Assembly: GCA_900100835.1 (NCBI GenBank)
Contig: FNCM01000004.1
Span: 1-64,000, forward strand
Source: Selenomonas sp. WCT3
GTDB taxonomy: Bacteria > Bacillota > Negativicutes > Selenomonadales > Selenomonadaceae
Reading direction: 5' to 3'
DNA: 64,000 nt
Every line of letters starts with the position of its first letter. The stretch's first letter is position 1. The notes below the pieces were generated by a model. It was not told where the DNA came from. It saw only the letters and a list, made by a program, of their open reading frames with translations, and ran no database searches. Positions 25,291 to 34,232 of the stretch are shown piece by piece. Position numbers and translations under genes: made by a program.

Positions 25291-26703
25291 ATGAAGATAG
25301 AGCTGAGTAACAAGAAATGGCTGTTGATAGGAACCTTTTGCCTGGCGGCTGGTCTGGTGACGGAGACGACGGCAGCGGCTGCCGTGACGAATCCGGTGAC
25401 GAGGCGTGTGATTCAAAAGTCCTCATCGTCACCAAGGGTTATCGCCTTTGGCAAAGCGGAGGAAAAGACAGCACCGGCAAAAACAGTGGACGAAAACCAG
25501 GTGAAGCCTATGGCAATGAGAATCGGAAAAATCCGTTTGATTTGGCCGGAGCGGCCAAGTGCGGTACAGTATCAGGTGGTGGTGCTGCGTTCCGCCCAGG
25601 ATGTGGAGGCCAACATCGCCTTGACGAAGGAACAGATTTTTACCAATGGCGTGGATTTGGATTTGAGCCGCTTCGGGGAGGAAGCGGGCAAGTTCTATTG
25701 GAAGGTCTGCGCCTTGGATTATAATGGCAATCCTATCGGTCATTTTTCTAAACCCCAGCCCATCTTGGAGGGCAGTGAGCTGAATCCTATCGCGCCCAAA
25801 CCGACTACCCAGTTTGAGCAGATGGATTATGCACCGGTTTATCCCGTGTATTCTTGGATTCCCACCGATGGGGCCAAACACCATGAAGTTCAGGTGTACC
25901 GTTCAACCCCCGATGGCGATACACTGGTTCATACCCTGCGGGCTGGCACCTATGATGTTTATGAAGACGGCGGCTATACGACGCCGGGAAAATATTATTG
26001 GCGGGTTCGGGCGGTAGATGCATACGGGTATGGAATCAGTGAGTGGTCCGGCAAGAAGTATTTTACGGTCACGGCCCCCACGCCGATTGCGGCCTTGGGC
26101 GACAGCATTACCCATGGCGGTGGTGCTATGTCCGTGCCGCCGGGGTATCTGCTCTACGATTGGGAGACATATTGCAGCGTGCCGGTAAAGAATATCGGCT
26201 TTAGTGGCAACACGACGGGGGATATGCTCGAACGCTTTGAGCGGGATGTACTGCCGTTTTCGCCGCGGGTGCTGGTCATCATGGGCGGCGTCAATGACTA
26301 TCGCGCCGGCACTAACGGCTGGCATATCGTACAGAATCTCAAGGCGATTAAGGAGAAATGCGATGCCTACGGAATCATTCCAGTATTTTTGACGCCGACG
26401 CCAATCAATCCGCCGCTGATGGTCAAACGGGCCCATACGGAGCAGCCGCCCTATGATTGGAAAACCCATCAGGATTATGTAAACGATTGGGTTATGCAGC
26501 AGCCTTACCATTTGGATATCGCCTCGATGTTAGCTGACAGCAGTGGTTGGCTCAATGCCAGCTATACGACCGATGGCCTTCATCCGGATTATTTCGGCAA
26601 GAAGTATATCGGTGAGCAGGTAGGTCTGTATCTGAAACAGCATTTCCCTTGGATTACCAATACGCTGACGAAAAAGCCAGTTCCCCAGTATATGGGGCAT
26701 TGA
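25291..26703 (+). CDS. Secreted SGNH/GDSL hydrolase with N-terminal beta domains
   Basis: 470 residues. A signal peptide ends at about residue 29. Residues 60-260 contain two fibronectin-III-like stretches (IRLIWPERPSAVQYQVVVL and YSWIPTDGAKHHEVQVYRS, both with FYWKV/YYWRV-type strands). The catalytic domain (about 265-455) has the SGNH blocks: Ser in LGDSITHGGG, Gly in GFSGNTTGDM, Asn in GGVNDY and the Asp-His pair in TDGLHPDYFG. Such enzymes are esterases acting on acyl groups of carbohydrates or cell-wall polymers outside the membrane. GGAG lies about 12 bases upstream of the ATG. Confidence 0.86.
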   Translation: MKIELSNKKWLLIGTFCLAAGLVTETTAAAAVTNPVTRRVIQKSSSSPRVIAFGKAEEKTAPAKTVDENQVKPMAMRIGKIRLIWPERPSAVQYQVVVLRSAQDVEANIALTKEQIFTNGVDLDLSRFGEEAGKFYWKVCALDYNGNPIGHFSKPQPILEGSELNPIAPKPTTQFEQMDYAPVYPVYSWIPTDGAKHHEVQVYRSTPDGDTLVHTLRAGTYDVYEDGGYTTPGKYYWRVRAVDAYGYGISEWSGKKYFTVTAPTPIAALGDSITHGGGAMSVPPGYLLYDWETYCSVPVKNIGFSGNTTGDMLERFERDVLPFSPRVLVIMGGVNDYRAGTNGWHIVQNLKAIKEKCDAYGIIPVFLTPTPINPPLMVKRAHTEQPPYDWKTHQDYVNDWVMQQPYHLDIASMLADSSGWLNASYTTDGLHPDYFGKKYIGEQVGLYLKQHFPWITNTLTKKPVPQYMGH

Positions 26704-26705
26704 GC

Positions 26706-26732
26706 CGGAATTGACCGGTCAAATTCATTTTT
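26706..26732 (+). terminator. Short palindromic terminator containing TTGACCGGTCAA
   Basis: GAATTGACCGGTCAAATTC is nearly self-complementary around CCGG and is followed by ATTTTTTC. TTGACCGGTCAA lies at 26711-26722 and is one member of a dispersed palindrome family in this window. Confidence 0.6.
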
Positions 26733-26790
26733 TCTACAGGCAGGCATGATAAAGTAGGAAAGAGATTGTGGTGATTGAGAGGATGGTATC

Positions 26791-27462
26791 ATGCCCATGA
26801 AAAATATCATGCTGATTCTATTGCTGCTGCTATTGGCAGCTGGTGGTGGCATCGGCTATACCTATCAAGCAGAACGCACACCGGAATATGCCTTGGAGCA
26901 GTTGGTGGATGGTATCAAATCCCGGGACTATGATAAGGTCAAAAAATATGCCGACGTGGACCGCCTCATCACGAGCACTTACGATGAGAGCACCACGATT
27001 CTGGCCGACAATATACAGGCGCTTCACGAAACCTATCCCCAGGATTGGTTCTTCCGTCATGATACGGCGTTTATGAAGAATTATATTGCCGAGCGCCGGA
27101 GTGACGATATCGTTTTTATCCAGCGGTCGTTGGAATTCTACATGGACCAAAAGCTGATGCCCATCAGCCGCAGCGATGGACAGGCTAAGTGGGTTTCTGA
27201 CGAGATGGGAAAGTTTGAGGATAGCTATTCGGCAGAGTTGAAGTCCGTGCAGAAAAAGGACAAGCAGGCCATTGCAGTCTTTAATATAACTGGCAGTGAG
27301 GATTCCTATGGCAAATTGGTTCCGCAGTTGGTGATAACAGCGGAATTGGAGCAGCAGTCAGACGGTCACTGGCAGGTAGTCCATATTGCCAATATCGAAG
27401 AGGCCTTTTACCCGGTGGTCAAGGGAATCGAGGATTATTGGACGCTGCAGGGCTGGCAGTAA
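26791..27462 (+). CDS. Membrane-anchored protein, DUF2939-like
   Basis: 223 residues. One hydrophobic segment (about 5-24) anchors an otherwise polar protein. The segment after it, TPEYALEQLVDGIKSRDYDKVKKYADVDRLI, resembles DUF2939 proteins, which have a helical start and a cystatin-like fold. I know no function for this family. The tail EEAFYPVVKGIEDYWTLQGW is aromatic. GAGAGG precedes the ATG; a second in-frame ATG lies two codons on. It has its own strong terminator. Confidence 0.65.
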   Translation: MPMKNIMLILLLLLLAAGGGIGYTYQAERTPEYALEQLVDGIKSRDYDKVKKYADVDRLITSTYDESTTILADNIQALHETYPQDWFFRHDTAFMKNYIAERRSDDIVFIQRSLEFYMDQKLMPISRSDGQAKWVSDEMGKFEDSYSAELKSVQKKDKQAIAVFNITGSEDSYGKLVPQLVITAELEQQSDGHWQVVHIANIEEAFYPVVKGIEDYWTLQGWQ

Positions 27463-27475
27463 AGAAATAAGTGAT

Positions 27476-27517
27476 AAGGCTGGAACAAAACGTCAAAGTT
27501 TTGTTCCAGCCTTTTTT
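27476..27517 (+). terminator. Terminator after the DUF2939-like gene
   Basis: AAGGCTGGAACAAAAC pairs with GTTTTGTTCCAGCCTT (16 bp, 6-base loop) and is followed by TTTTTT. Confidence 0.92.
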
Positions 27518-27520
27518 ATA

Positions 27521-27568
27521 CTAAAAATACATATAAAATTTTAGATAAATGTTTATATGTATTTTTAG
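27521..27568. repeat. 17-bp A/T-rich perfect inverted repeat
   Basis: CTAAAAATACATATAAA (27521-27537) and TTTATATGTATTTTTAG (27552-27568) are exact reverse complements with a 14-base loop. It lies immediately after a terminator and about 80 bases before the rbs promoter. It lacks the GC-rich stem of a normal terminator. Confidence 0.7.
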
Positions 27569-27650
27569 TGTTTTGTCGTGAGATACTGTGGTTTGATGAA
27601 TATTTTTCGGATAATCTAGATAAAAATCGATAAACAAATACAAAATACTA

Positions 27651-27691
27651 TTGATTTTGTTTACATAAAACATTATAATGTGTTTTGTAAA
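27651..27691 (+). promoter_or_regulatory. rbs operon promoter centred on a 32-bp operator
   Basis: TTGATT (27651-27656), a 17-base spacer and TATAAT (27674-27679). A 32-bp inverted repeat (27660-27691), from TTTACA to TGTAAA, matches at 14 of 16 pairs and contains the perfect core ACATTATAATGT. It is centred on the -10. The LacI-family regulator encoded in the operon is the obvious candidate to bind it. Confidence 0.7.
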
Positions 27692-27761
27692 TAAAAAATA
27701 TATAAATTGATGGCCGAAAATTTATGTATGAAACTTGACGAAAGCAAGGGGGTACATGATA

Positions 27762-28157
27762 ATGAAAAAAAGAGGAGTTTTGAATGCACAGTTGTCTGCC
27801 TGCATTGCTGCCCTGGGACATAAAGATATGTTCATGATAGGTGATGCTGGTATGCCGATACCGCCGGGGGTTGAAGTGGTGGATTTGGCGGTATGCCAAG
27901 GGGTGCCGACATTTCGGCAGGTTATGGATGCTGTGCTGGAGGAAGCAGCTGTTGAGGGGTGTTATCTGGCTGATGAAATCCGTGAGAATAATCCGGAACT
28001 TCATGACTATATCCAAAAGAAACTCGGATCGATAGAATATGAATATATGCCGCATGAAGCATTGAAGGAATTGTCTGGACGAGCGCGATTCGCCATCCGG
28101 ACAGGGGAATTTACTCCATATCCCAATGTTATCCTGCGGGCAGGTGTAGTCTTTTAA
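27762..28157 (+). CDS. rbsD: D-ribose pyranase
   Basis: The 131-residue protein follows the RbsD pattern: MKKRGVLNAQLSACIAALGHKD with the catalytic His at about 20, then GDAGMPIPPGVEVVDLAVCQGVPTF, and the C-terminal IRTGEFTPYPNVILRAGVVF whose Tyr and Asn contact the sugar. RbsD converts beta-D-ribopyranose to the furanose form, the substrate of ribokinase. AAGGGGG lies 9 bases before the ATG at 27762; an upstream ATG at 27756 is worse placed. It is the first gene of the ribose-type operon, and the regulator gene follows after 15 bases. Confidence 0.93.
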   Translation: MKKRGVLNAQLSACIAALGHKDMFMIGDAGMPIPPGVEVVDLAVCQGVPTFRQVMDAVLEEAAVEGCYLADEIRENNPELHDYIQKKLGSIEYEYMPHEALKELSGRARFAIRTGEFTPYPNVILRAGVVF

Positions 28158-28172
28158 GCAGGAGTGATAAAG

Positions 28173-29177
28173 GTGAAGGTTAACATCAAGAAGATTAGTG
28201 AATTGTCCGGTTTTTCTCCGGCGACGGTATCCAATGCCCTGAATAATAAAAAAGGGGTCAACCATGAAACAGCTATGCAGATCCTGGCCATTGCCAAAGA
28301 ATATGGATATATTTCCGAGAATAAAATTAAATGCATAAAGCTGGTGTCTTATCACGACAGTGGCAAAATTGTTTCGGATGCACCGTTCTTTAATAATCTT
28401 CTTGAAAGCGTTTCCAATTCTTGCCGTGACGAGGGCATGGATATGAAAGTTGTGAACTTGTACCGGCGGGAGGCGGATTATGCCCAGCAAGTAGAATTGC
28501 TGCTGCAGGACACATCCGCAGCTATCCTGCTGGTGGGAACTGAATTATCAGAGGAAGACGCGAAAGCCTTTGCTGAGACGAAAATGCCGCTGGTTTTGCT
28601 GGATTGCAGTTTCGATAATCTGCCCTTCCATTCGGTATTAATGGAAAATGAGAATTCTACGAAACAAGCAGTGAATTACCTGATCGAGCTTGGTCACAAG
28701 AAGATTGGTTATCTTCGCAGTGAGGTAACCTCGCGGAATTTTCAGGAACGATTTGCCGGTTACGAACAAGCGATGCGCCAGCATGGATTAGCGGTAGAAA
28801 AGAAATATTGCCCTGGGATACCCGTATCGATTACTGGTGCTTATGAGACTTTTGGCAAGCTGCTGGAGGAAGGCCGGGAATTGCCGACGGCATTTTTGGC
28901 TGACAACGATATGATTGCCCTGGGGGTTATGCAGGCGTTGCAGAAATATCAGGTAAGGATTCCCGAAGATATTTCGGTAGTGGGCTTTGACGATATTGAG
29001 TTTAGCCGGGTATTTGCGCCGGGACTTACAACAATCAAAGTGCATACGAAGGAACTGGGCGAGCTTGCTGTAGAAAAATTGTTGGGGCTGATTAGAAGGC
29101 CCCAGTGTGTGCATACCAGAACGCAAATGTATACGCAGCTGGTGGTTCGCGGCAGTACCGCGCCACTGGAAAAATGA
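28173..29177 (+). CDS. LacI-family transcriptional regulator (probable RbsR)
   Basis: 334 residues from GTG at 28173, which has AGGAG 8 bases upstream. The N-terminal helix-turn-helix reads NIKKISELSGFSPATVSNALNNKKGVNHET, followed by hinge-like residues and a type-1 periplasmic-binding fold with DNDMIALGVMQAL, IPEDISVVGFDDIEFS and TTIKVHTKELGELAVEKL. These regulators bind palindromic operators and release them on binding a sugar or sugar phosphate. Its place between rbsD and the transporter suggests ribose control of this operon through the palindrome at 27660-27691. Confidence 0.88.
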   Translation: MKVNIKKISELSGFSPATVSNALNNKKGVNHETAMQILAIAKEYGYISENKIKCIKLVSYHDSGKIVSDAPFFNNLLESVSNSCRDEGMDMKVVNLYRREADYAQQVELLLQDTSAAILLVGTELSEEDAKAFAETKMPLVLLDCSFDNLPFHSVLMENENSTKQAVNYLIELGHKKIGYLRSEVTSRNFQERFAGYEQAMRQHGLAVEKKYCPGIPVSITGAYETFGKLLEEGRELPTAFLADNDMIALGVMQALQKYQVRIPEDISVVGFDDIEFSRVFAPGLTTIKVHTKELGELAVEKLLGLIRRPQCVHTRTQMYTQLVVRGSTAPLEK

Positions 29178-29200
29178 GCTAAAATTAGGAGGAGTTTGTT

Positions 29201-30544
29201 ATGCTTCTTGGAAATCGTGACGATATCGTCCAATATGACAATGGTTACATCAGCAAAATTCCTATTTTTCAGTTTATCCTATTAAGCTGCCTGGTGCCGC
29301 TTTGGGCGGCGGCAGCCAGCTTAAATGATGTACTTATTACGCAGTTTAAGAGTGTTTTTGCCTTGAGCGATTTTGCCAGTGCTTTGGTTCAAAGTGCCTT
29401 TTATAGCGGTTACTTTCTGATTTCGATTCCGGCTTCGATGGTCATTCGCAAAACAACTTACAAGACGGCTATCCTTTGCGGACTGGGATTCTATATTGCG
29501 GGTTGCTGTCTGTTTTTCCCGGCATCGCATATGGCTACGTATACGATGTTCCTGTTTGCGATTTTTGCCATTGCGATTGGTCTCGGTTTCCTGGAAACTT
29601 CGGTCAATACGTACAGTACGATGTTAGGTCCACAGGAGACGGCGACGCTCCGCTTGAATATTAGCCAGACGTTTCAGCCTATCGGCTCTATCAGCGGCAT
29701 CCTGCTGGGCAAGTATCTTATTTTCCAAGAGGGCGAGTCAATGGCTTCCCAGCTGGCTGGAATGGATGCTGTACAGGCAGCGGCCTATAAAATGGAAATG
29801 TTGCAGCATACACTGGAACCGTATCATGCAATGATTTATGTGTTACTGGCGATTTTTGCTTTGTTTGCTGTTACGGCCTATCCGAAGTGCAAGGTTAAGA
29901 GTGCTTCGACTGAGGGGATCCCGAGTATTGGCCGTACCCTTTCGTATCTGGCGAAGAATACCCGTTTCCAAAGAGGTATCGTGGCGCAGTTCCTTTATGT
30001 TGGTATGCAGGTCGCCGTTTGGTCCTTTACGATTCGTTTGGCGCTTCACTTGGACCCTTCCATCAATGAACGGACGGCGGCAAATTATATGGTGGTAAGC
30101 TTTATTTTCTTCTTTGTGGGGAAATTTGTTGCCAACTTCTTGATGACGAAGTTTTCGGCCAATCGCGTATTGAAAATTTATGCGCTGATTGGTATTGTCG
30201 ATATTCTTTACACGGCATTGGTTCCGGGTATGACGGCCCTTTATGGCGCTGTATTGGCAAGTTTCCTGTTCGGGCCGTGTTGGGCAACAATTTACGCGCG
30301 TACCTTGGATGCGGTGGAGAAAAAATACACCGAGACTGCTGGCGCTATTATTGTCATGTCCATTGTCGGTGGTGCATTCGTTCCGGCTATCCAAGGTTAT
30401 GTTTCGGATGTAACGGGTTCGATGCAGTTATCTTTCATCATTAACGTTCTTTGCTTTGCTTTTATTGGCTGGTATTTCCACAAGGAGCATAAGCTGGAGA
30501 CAGAGGATGAGGAGGCGCTGGTCGTTGCAAACCATAACGCATGA
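29201..30544 (+). CDS. FucP-family sugar:H+ symporter, probable ribose importer
   Basis: The 447-residue MFS protein resembles the L-fucose permease family: LLSCLVPLWAAAASLNDVLITQFKSVF in the first segment (FucP has LNDILI at this place), YSGYFLISIPASMVIRK, GLGFLETSVNTYSTMLG and LNISQTFQPIGSISG. It has about 12 segments. AGGAGGAG precedes the ATG. FucP-type carriers move fucose, galactose or glucose with H+; here rbsD and ribokinase flank it, so ribose or a related pentose is inferred. No ribose ABC importer genes are present in the window. Confidence 0.83.
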   Translation: MLLGNRDDIVQYDNGYISKIPIFQFILLSCLVPLWAAAASLNDVLITQFKSVFALSDFASALVQSAFYSGYFLISIPASMVIRKTTYKTAILCGLGFYIAGCCLFFPASHMATYTMFLFAIFAIAIGLGFLETSVNTYSTMLGPQETATLRLNISQTFQPIGSISGILLGKYLIFQEGESMASQLAGMDAVQAAAYKMEMLQHTLEPYHAMIYVLLAIFALFAVTAYPKCKVKSASTEGIPSIGRTLSYLAKNTRFQRGIVAQFLYVGMQVAVWSFTIRLALHLDPSINERTAANYMVVSFIFFFVGKFVANFLMTKFSANRVLKIYALIGIVDILYTALVPGMTALYGAVLASFLFGPCWATIYARTLDAVEKKYTETAGAIIVMSIVGGAFVPAIQGYVSDVTGSMQLSFIINVLCFAFIGWYFHKEHKLETEDEEALVVANHNA

Positions 30545-31145
30545 AAATTTTCGTCAGTATGGCAGAATCCTGCCGTTGGATTTGAGTGATTTTGTGGCTC
30601 GCATGAGAGCCAGGGAGTCAGTTCCAGAAGGAGAAGTCATTTACGAAGCTTCTGTTCCGGACTTAGAGAAAATGGCTCTTTTCCATACGCTGCAACAGGA
30701 AGTGTTTGGCGGGATTCCAACAGAATTGGGGCATTGCAGCGGATGGAATCATAAACTCAATGGACTGGAATATCATCGTTCGTCAGAGATCGATTTAGCA
30801 GCTACGGACCTTGTCCTGATGCTGGGGCGCCAGCAGGACATTGATTGGGATACGTATACTTATGATACGTCAAAAGTGGAGTGCTTCAGGATTCCGGCAG
30901 GAACAGCGGTGGAGCTTTATGCGACGACGCTCCATTTCGCTCCTGGCAGCGTTGGCTATGCGGAATTTCGCATGGGGGTAGCGCTGCCGCGCGGAACAAA
31001 TGAAACATTGGCTGAACCTGCAGCGGGCAGTGGAGAAAACCGGCTACTGATGAATAAGAATAAATGGCTGCTGGCTCATGAAGAGAGCGGCCTGCAAAAA
31101 CAAGGGGCGTGGATTGGACTGCGTGGAGAAAACATAACGGTCTGA
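30525..31145 (+). CDS. DUF4867-like protein of the ribose operon
   Basis: 206 residues starting at TTG (30525), chosen because AGGAGG lies 9 bases upstream and the reading frame then overlaps the permease by 20 bases. The protein begins QTITHENFRQYGRIL and contains GHCSGWNHKLNGLEYHRSSEIDLA, DLVLMLGRQQDIDWDTYTYDTSK and IPAGTAVELYATTLHFAP. This looks like the DUF4867 family (cupin-like, ureidoglycolate-hydrolase-like patterns), found near sugar genes but of unknown role. A sugar-binding or isomerising function is only an inference. Ribokinase follows after 29 bases. Confidence 0.72.
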   Translation: MQTITHENFRQYGRILPLDLSDFVARMRARESVPEGEVIYEASVPDLEKMALFHTLQQEVFGGIPTELGHCSGWNHKLNGLEYHRSSEIDLAATDLVLMLGRQQDIDWDTYTYDTSKVECFRIPAGTAVELYATTLHFAPGSVGYAEFRMGVALPRGTNETLAEPAAGSGENRLLMNKNKWLLAHEESGLQKQGAWIGLRGENITV

Positions 31146-31174
31146 CCGGGAACCGCCGGAGGAGAGAAATTATC

Positions 31175-32089
31175 ATGAAGAATGTGTTAGTGGTTGGCAG
31201 CCTGAATATGGATTTCGATGTGTATATGGAAAGACGCCCGTTACCGGGGGAAACGGTAATGGCCAAAAATCTTAAATTGGTCCCGGGCGGTAAAGGGGCC
31301 AATCAGGCGTATGCTTTGGGAAAACTGGGTGTAAAAACGGCGATGGTTGGCGCTGTGGGAAAGGATTCTTTTGGCCAGCAAATGCTGGAAAATCTGCATA
31401 GTGTGTGTGTGGATACGGCTGGGATACTGGTCTCAGAGACTTCAGAAACGGGGAAGGCTTTTATCGAAGTAGAGGATAACGGCCAGAATAGTATCAGTGT
31501 GATAGCTGGTGCGAATTATGAGGTGGATGGGAAGCTGATCCGCGAAAACCGTCATTTGTTTGAAGCGGCTGATGTGGTAGTTATGCAGCTGGAAATCCCC
31601 CTGCCGGCCGTAATTGAAGCTGCTCAATTAGCACGAGAATGCGGGAAGATGGTCGTTATAGACCCAGCACCAGCAAAAGCAGATTTTCCCGCGGAGTTGT
31701 ATCCGCTGATTGATATCACAAAACCAAATGAAACCGAACTGTCGGTTTTGACCGGAATGCCGACCGATACGGAAGAACAGGTAATTGCTGCGGCGCGAAG
31801 TCTTACGGCCAAGGGCGTGGGCGCGGTTCTGGTAACCCTGGGCGGCAATGGAACGATGCTGGTTACGAATGAACGGCTGCAGACTTTCCCGGCGTATAAA
31901 GTCAAAGCAGTTGATACGACAGCAGCCGGGGATTGTTTCTTGGCGGCATTTCTGAGTGCCTTTGATGGGGAAAATTATGCGGATGCCATCGATTTTGCGG
32001 CTCGGGCATCGGCTATTGCCGTCACGCGCCCCGGGGCACAAACCTCGATTCCGAATTGTGAGGAGATACAGGCTTTTCGCGTTTCTTGA
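31175..32089 (+). CDS. rbsK: Ribokinase
   Basis: The 304-residue PfkB-family kinase has the N-terminal block GSLNMDFDVYMERRPLPGETV, the glycine-rich sugar-binding GGKGANQAYALGKLG, and the C-terminal signature DTTAAGDCFLAAFLSA with the catalytic Asp and anion-hole glycine. The motif KPNETELSVLTG is also typical. It phosphorylates D-ribose to ribose 5-phosphate. GGAGGAGAG precedes the ATG at 31175. It is the last gene of the ribose-type operon and is followed by a terminator. Confidence 0.92.
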   Translation: MKNVLVVGSLNMDFDVYMERRPLPGETVMAKNLKLVPGGKGANQAYALGKLGVKTAMVGAVGKDSFGQQMLENLHSVCVDTAGILVSETSETGKAFIEVEDNGQNSISVIAGANYEVDGKLIRENRHLFEAADVVVMQLEIPLPAVIEAAQLARECGKMVVIDPAPAKADFPAELYPLIDITKPNETELSVLTGMPTDTEEQVIAAARSLTAKGVGAVLVTLGGNGTMLVTNERLQTFPAYKVKAVDTTAAGDCFLAAFLSAFDGENYADAIDFAARASAIAVTRPGAQTSIPNCEEIQAFRVS

Positions 32090-32120
32090 TTCGGCTTTTT
32101 CTTAGGGAGTAATTGTTGCA

Positions 32121-32168
32121 AAGGGCAGGGAATCATCCTAGTGATGATTCTCTGCCCTTCTTTTTTTA
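32121..32168 (+). terminator. Terminator of the rbs operon
   Basis: AAGGGCAGGGAATCATC pairs with GATGATTCTCTGCCCTT (17 bp with one mismatch), followed by CTTTTTTT. Confidence 0.92.
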
Positions 32169-32274
32169 TTGCTTAAATTTATAAAATTCTGTTAAATGCA
32201 GGATTATAGGGGATGATGTCGAACTGATATAACAGAAATTATAAGGGATATTAAGGATATAGGAGGAGATTATC

Positions 32275-34050
32275 ATGTCGTTAAAGGGACGTTTTGTCAT
32301 CATGATCGTCGGCACGGCGATATTGACGACGGTGCTGGTCAGTGCACTGTTCATAACCAATCTCATCAGTGAGACGGACCGGCAGGTGGAAATGTATCGT
32401 CAGACCCTGACCCAGGATGTGGAACGGGAGCTCAAGATTGAAACAGAATCGGCGATTTCTATCATCAAGCAGGTTTATGACCGTCAGCAGAAAGGAGAGC
32501 TGACAGAGGAACAAGCCAAGAAAGAAGCCGCAAACCTGATTCGTCAGATGCGTTATGATGATGGCAAGGGGTACTTCTGGATTGATACTTATGATGGTGT
32601 CAATGTGGTTTTACTGGGGCGTGATACCGAAGGAAAATCCCGTATCGATTTGGTAGACCCGGCGGGGCGGCATTTCATCAAGGAAATGATTGAAAATGGC
32701 CGCAAAGATGGCGGTGGTTACACGGATTTGATGTTTGCCAAACCGAATGAGACAACGCCGCTGCCTAAACGCAACTATACGGCAACTTTTGCCCCGTATC
32801 AGTGGGTGGTTGGTACTGGTGTCTGGATTGACTACATCGATACGAAGGTGGCTGAGGAGCGGGCTGAGGCAGATGGGACGTTCTGGGCCAGCCTTTTGAA
32901 ACTCGGTGGTATCATCGTCGTGCTGCTGGCGGTCTTTATTGGCCTGGGGATGTATGCCGCTGGAACAGTGGTTGGACCTATTCATTTGGTCACCAATCGG
33001 TTGGGAATTCTCGCGACCGGCGATTTCCGCAAGGATGAATCCCTCACGGAAGTAATGCATCGCAGCGATGAGATTGGTGAGATGAGCCAGGCTCTGCAGA
33101 AATTACAGCAGCAGGTCCATGATATGATGCGTCAGGTGTCAGAGTCCAGCAAGCAGGTCGCCTCTTCATCGCAGCAGCTGACGAACAGCTCCGAGCAGTC
33201 GGCTGAGGTCAGCGGGCAGGTAGCCGATTCGATTGTCAACGTGGCCGGTTCCTGCAGTGAGCAGTTCACGGAGGTCGAGAATGCCAGCGAGCATATCAAC
33301 AATCTGGCCATGAATATGGAGAAGTTCGAAAAGGCGCTGGATCATGCTGGAACGGTAGTTGGCTCGGCCAAATCCCAGGCGGATTCCGGGGAAAAGAAAG
33401 TTGCCAGTGCGGTTCAGCAGATGGAACTTATTGAGCAGTCGGTTAGTGAATCGGCCCAGGTTATTGAGGAACTGGGGCGGGAATCGGATAAGATTGGCAC
33501 CATTGTTGATGCGATTTCGGAGATTGCCGAGCAGACGAATCTGTTGGCGCTCAATGCCGCCATCGAGGCAGCCCGGGCTGGTGAGCATGGCCGCGGCTTT
33601 GCGGTAGTTGCCGATGAAGTCCGCAAGCTAGCTGAGCAGTCAAGCGAGTCAGCCCGTGAGATTGCTGGCATTATCGGTTCCATTCAGTCGAAATCGAGAA
33701 GTGCGGTATCGGTTATGCAGGATGGCGTCAGTCAGGTACAAAATGGCGTTGGTGCCGTAAATGGTGCCGGCATGACCTTCAAGGATATTGCGGATATGGT
33801 GGAGAAAGTAGTGGAAGAGACGCGAGAAATGGAACGAATTGTTGTGACCCTTTCCACCAGTACCAATACGATATCCGGAGCTATCAGCAAGATTAGTGCC
33901 ATGAGCCGTAGTGTTGCAGGTGAAGCTGAGACGGTATCGGCGGCAACGGAGGAACAGACGGCGACGATGAATGAAATCGCCAGCTCGAGCCGTAAGCTTA
34001 CGGAGATGGCCCAGGATTTGGAGGCATCGGTAGAGAAGTTTAAGATTTGA
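32275..34050 (+). CDS. Methyl-accepting chemotaxis protein with Cache_2-type sensor
   Basis: 591 residues: membrane segment 1 (about 8-30), an external single-Cache_2 sensor (about 35-185, with [21 protein letters not shown] and [15 protein letters not shown]), membrane segment 2 (about 207-229), a HAMP domain, and a signalling coiled coil. The signalling tip [38 protein letters not shown] is canonical. It has no C-terminal receptor-docking pentapeptide. Cache_2 receptors often sense short organic acids. GGAGGAG precedes the ATG. It is monocistronic, with no chemotaxis genes nearby. Confidence 0.93.
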   Translation: MSLKGRFVIMIVGTAILTTVLVSALFITNLISETDRQVEMYRQTLTQDVERELKIETESAISIIKQVYDRQQKGELTEEQAKKEAANLIRQMRYDDGKGYFWIDTYDGVNVVLLGRDTEGKSRIDLVDPAGRHFIKEMIENGRKDGGGYTDLMFAKPNETTPLPKRNYTATFAPYQWVVGTGVWIDYIDTKVAEERAEADGTFWASLLKLGGIIVVLLAVFIGLGMYAAGTVVGPIHLVTNRLGILATGDFRKDESLTEVMHRSDEIGEMSQALQKLQQQVHDMMRQVSESSKQVASSSQQLTNSSEQSAEVSGQVADSIVNVAGSCSEQFTEVENASEHINNLAMNMEKFEKALDHAGTVVGSAKSQADSGEKKVASAVQQMELIEQSVSESAQVIEELGRESDKIGTIVDAISEIAEQTNLLALNAAIEAARAGEHGRGFAVVADEVRKLAEQSSESAREIAGIIGSIQSKSRSAVSVMQDGVSQVQNGVGAVNGAGMTFKDIADMVEKVVEETREMERIVVTLSTSTNTISGAISKISAMSRSVAGEAETVSAATEEQTATMNEIASSSRKLTEMAQDLEASVEKFKI

Positions 34051-34061
34051 CCATAACCAAT

Positions 34062-34121
34062 CAAAACTCTGTTTTATGGGGCAGTGGATCGCCACCTGTT
34101 CCATGAAACAGAGTTTTTTGT
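34062..34121 (+). terminator. Terminator after the chemoreceptor gene
   Basis: AAAACTCTGTTTTATGG (34063-34079) pairs with CCATGAAACAGAGTTTTTTG (34101-34120) with one mismatch. The 21-base loop is long. Confidence 0.8.
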
Positions 34122-34153
34122 TTACAGTATTACATTATTTTTTCTAAAAATGC

Positions 34154-34182
34154 TTGACGAATGGAAAGAAAAGGTATATCAT
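34154..34182 (+). promoter_or_regulatory. Sigma-A promoter of the sulfate-uptake transcript
   Basis: TTGACG (34154-34159), a 17-base spacer and TATCAT (34177-34182) lie 51 bases before the DUF2292-repeat gene. Confidence 0.75.
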
Positions 34183-34232
34183 ACATTATAAATTAAACAT
34201 ATCTGATAAGTATATTTTAAGAGGGTGAATGG

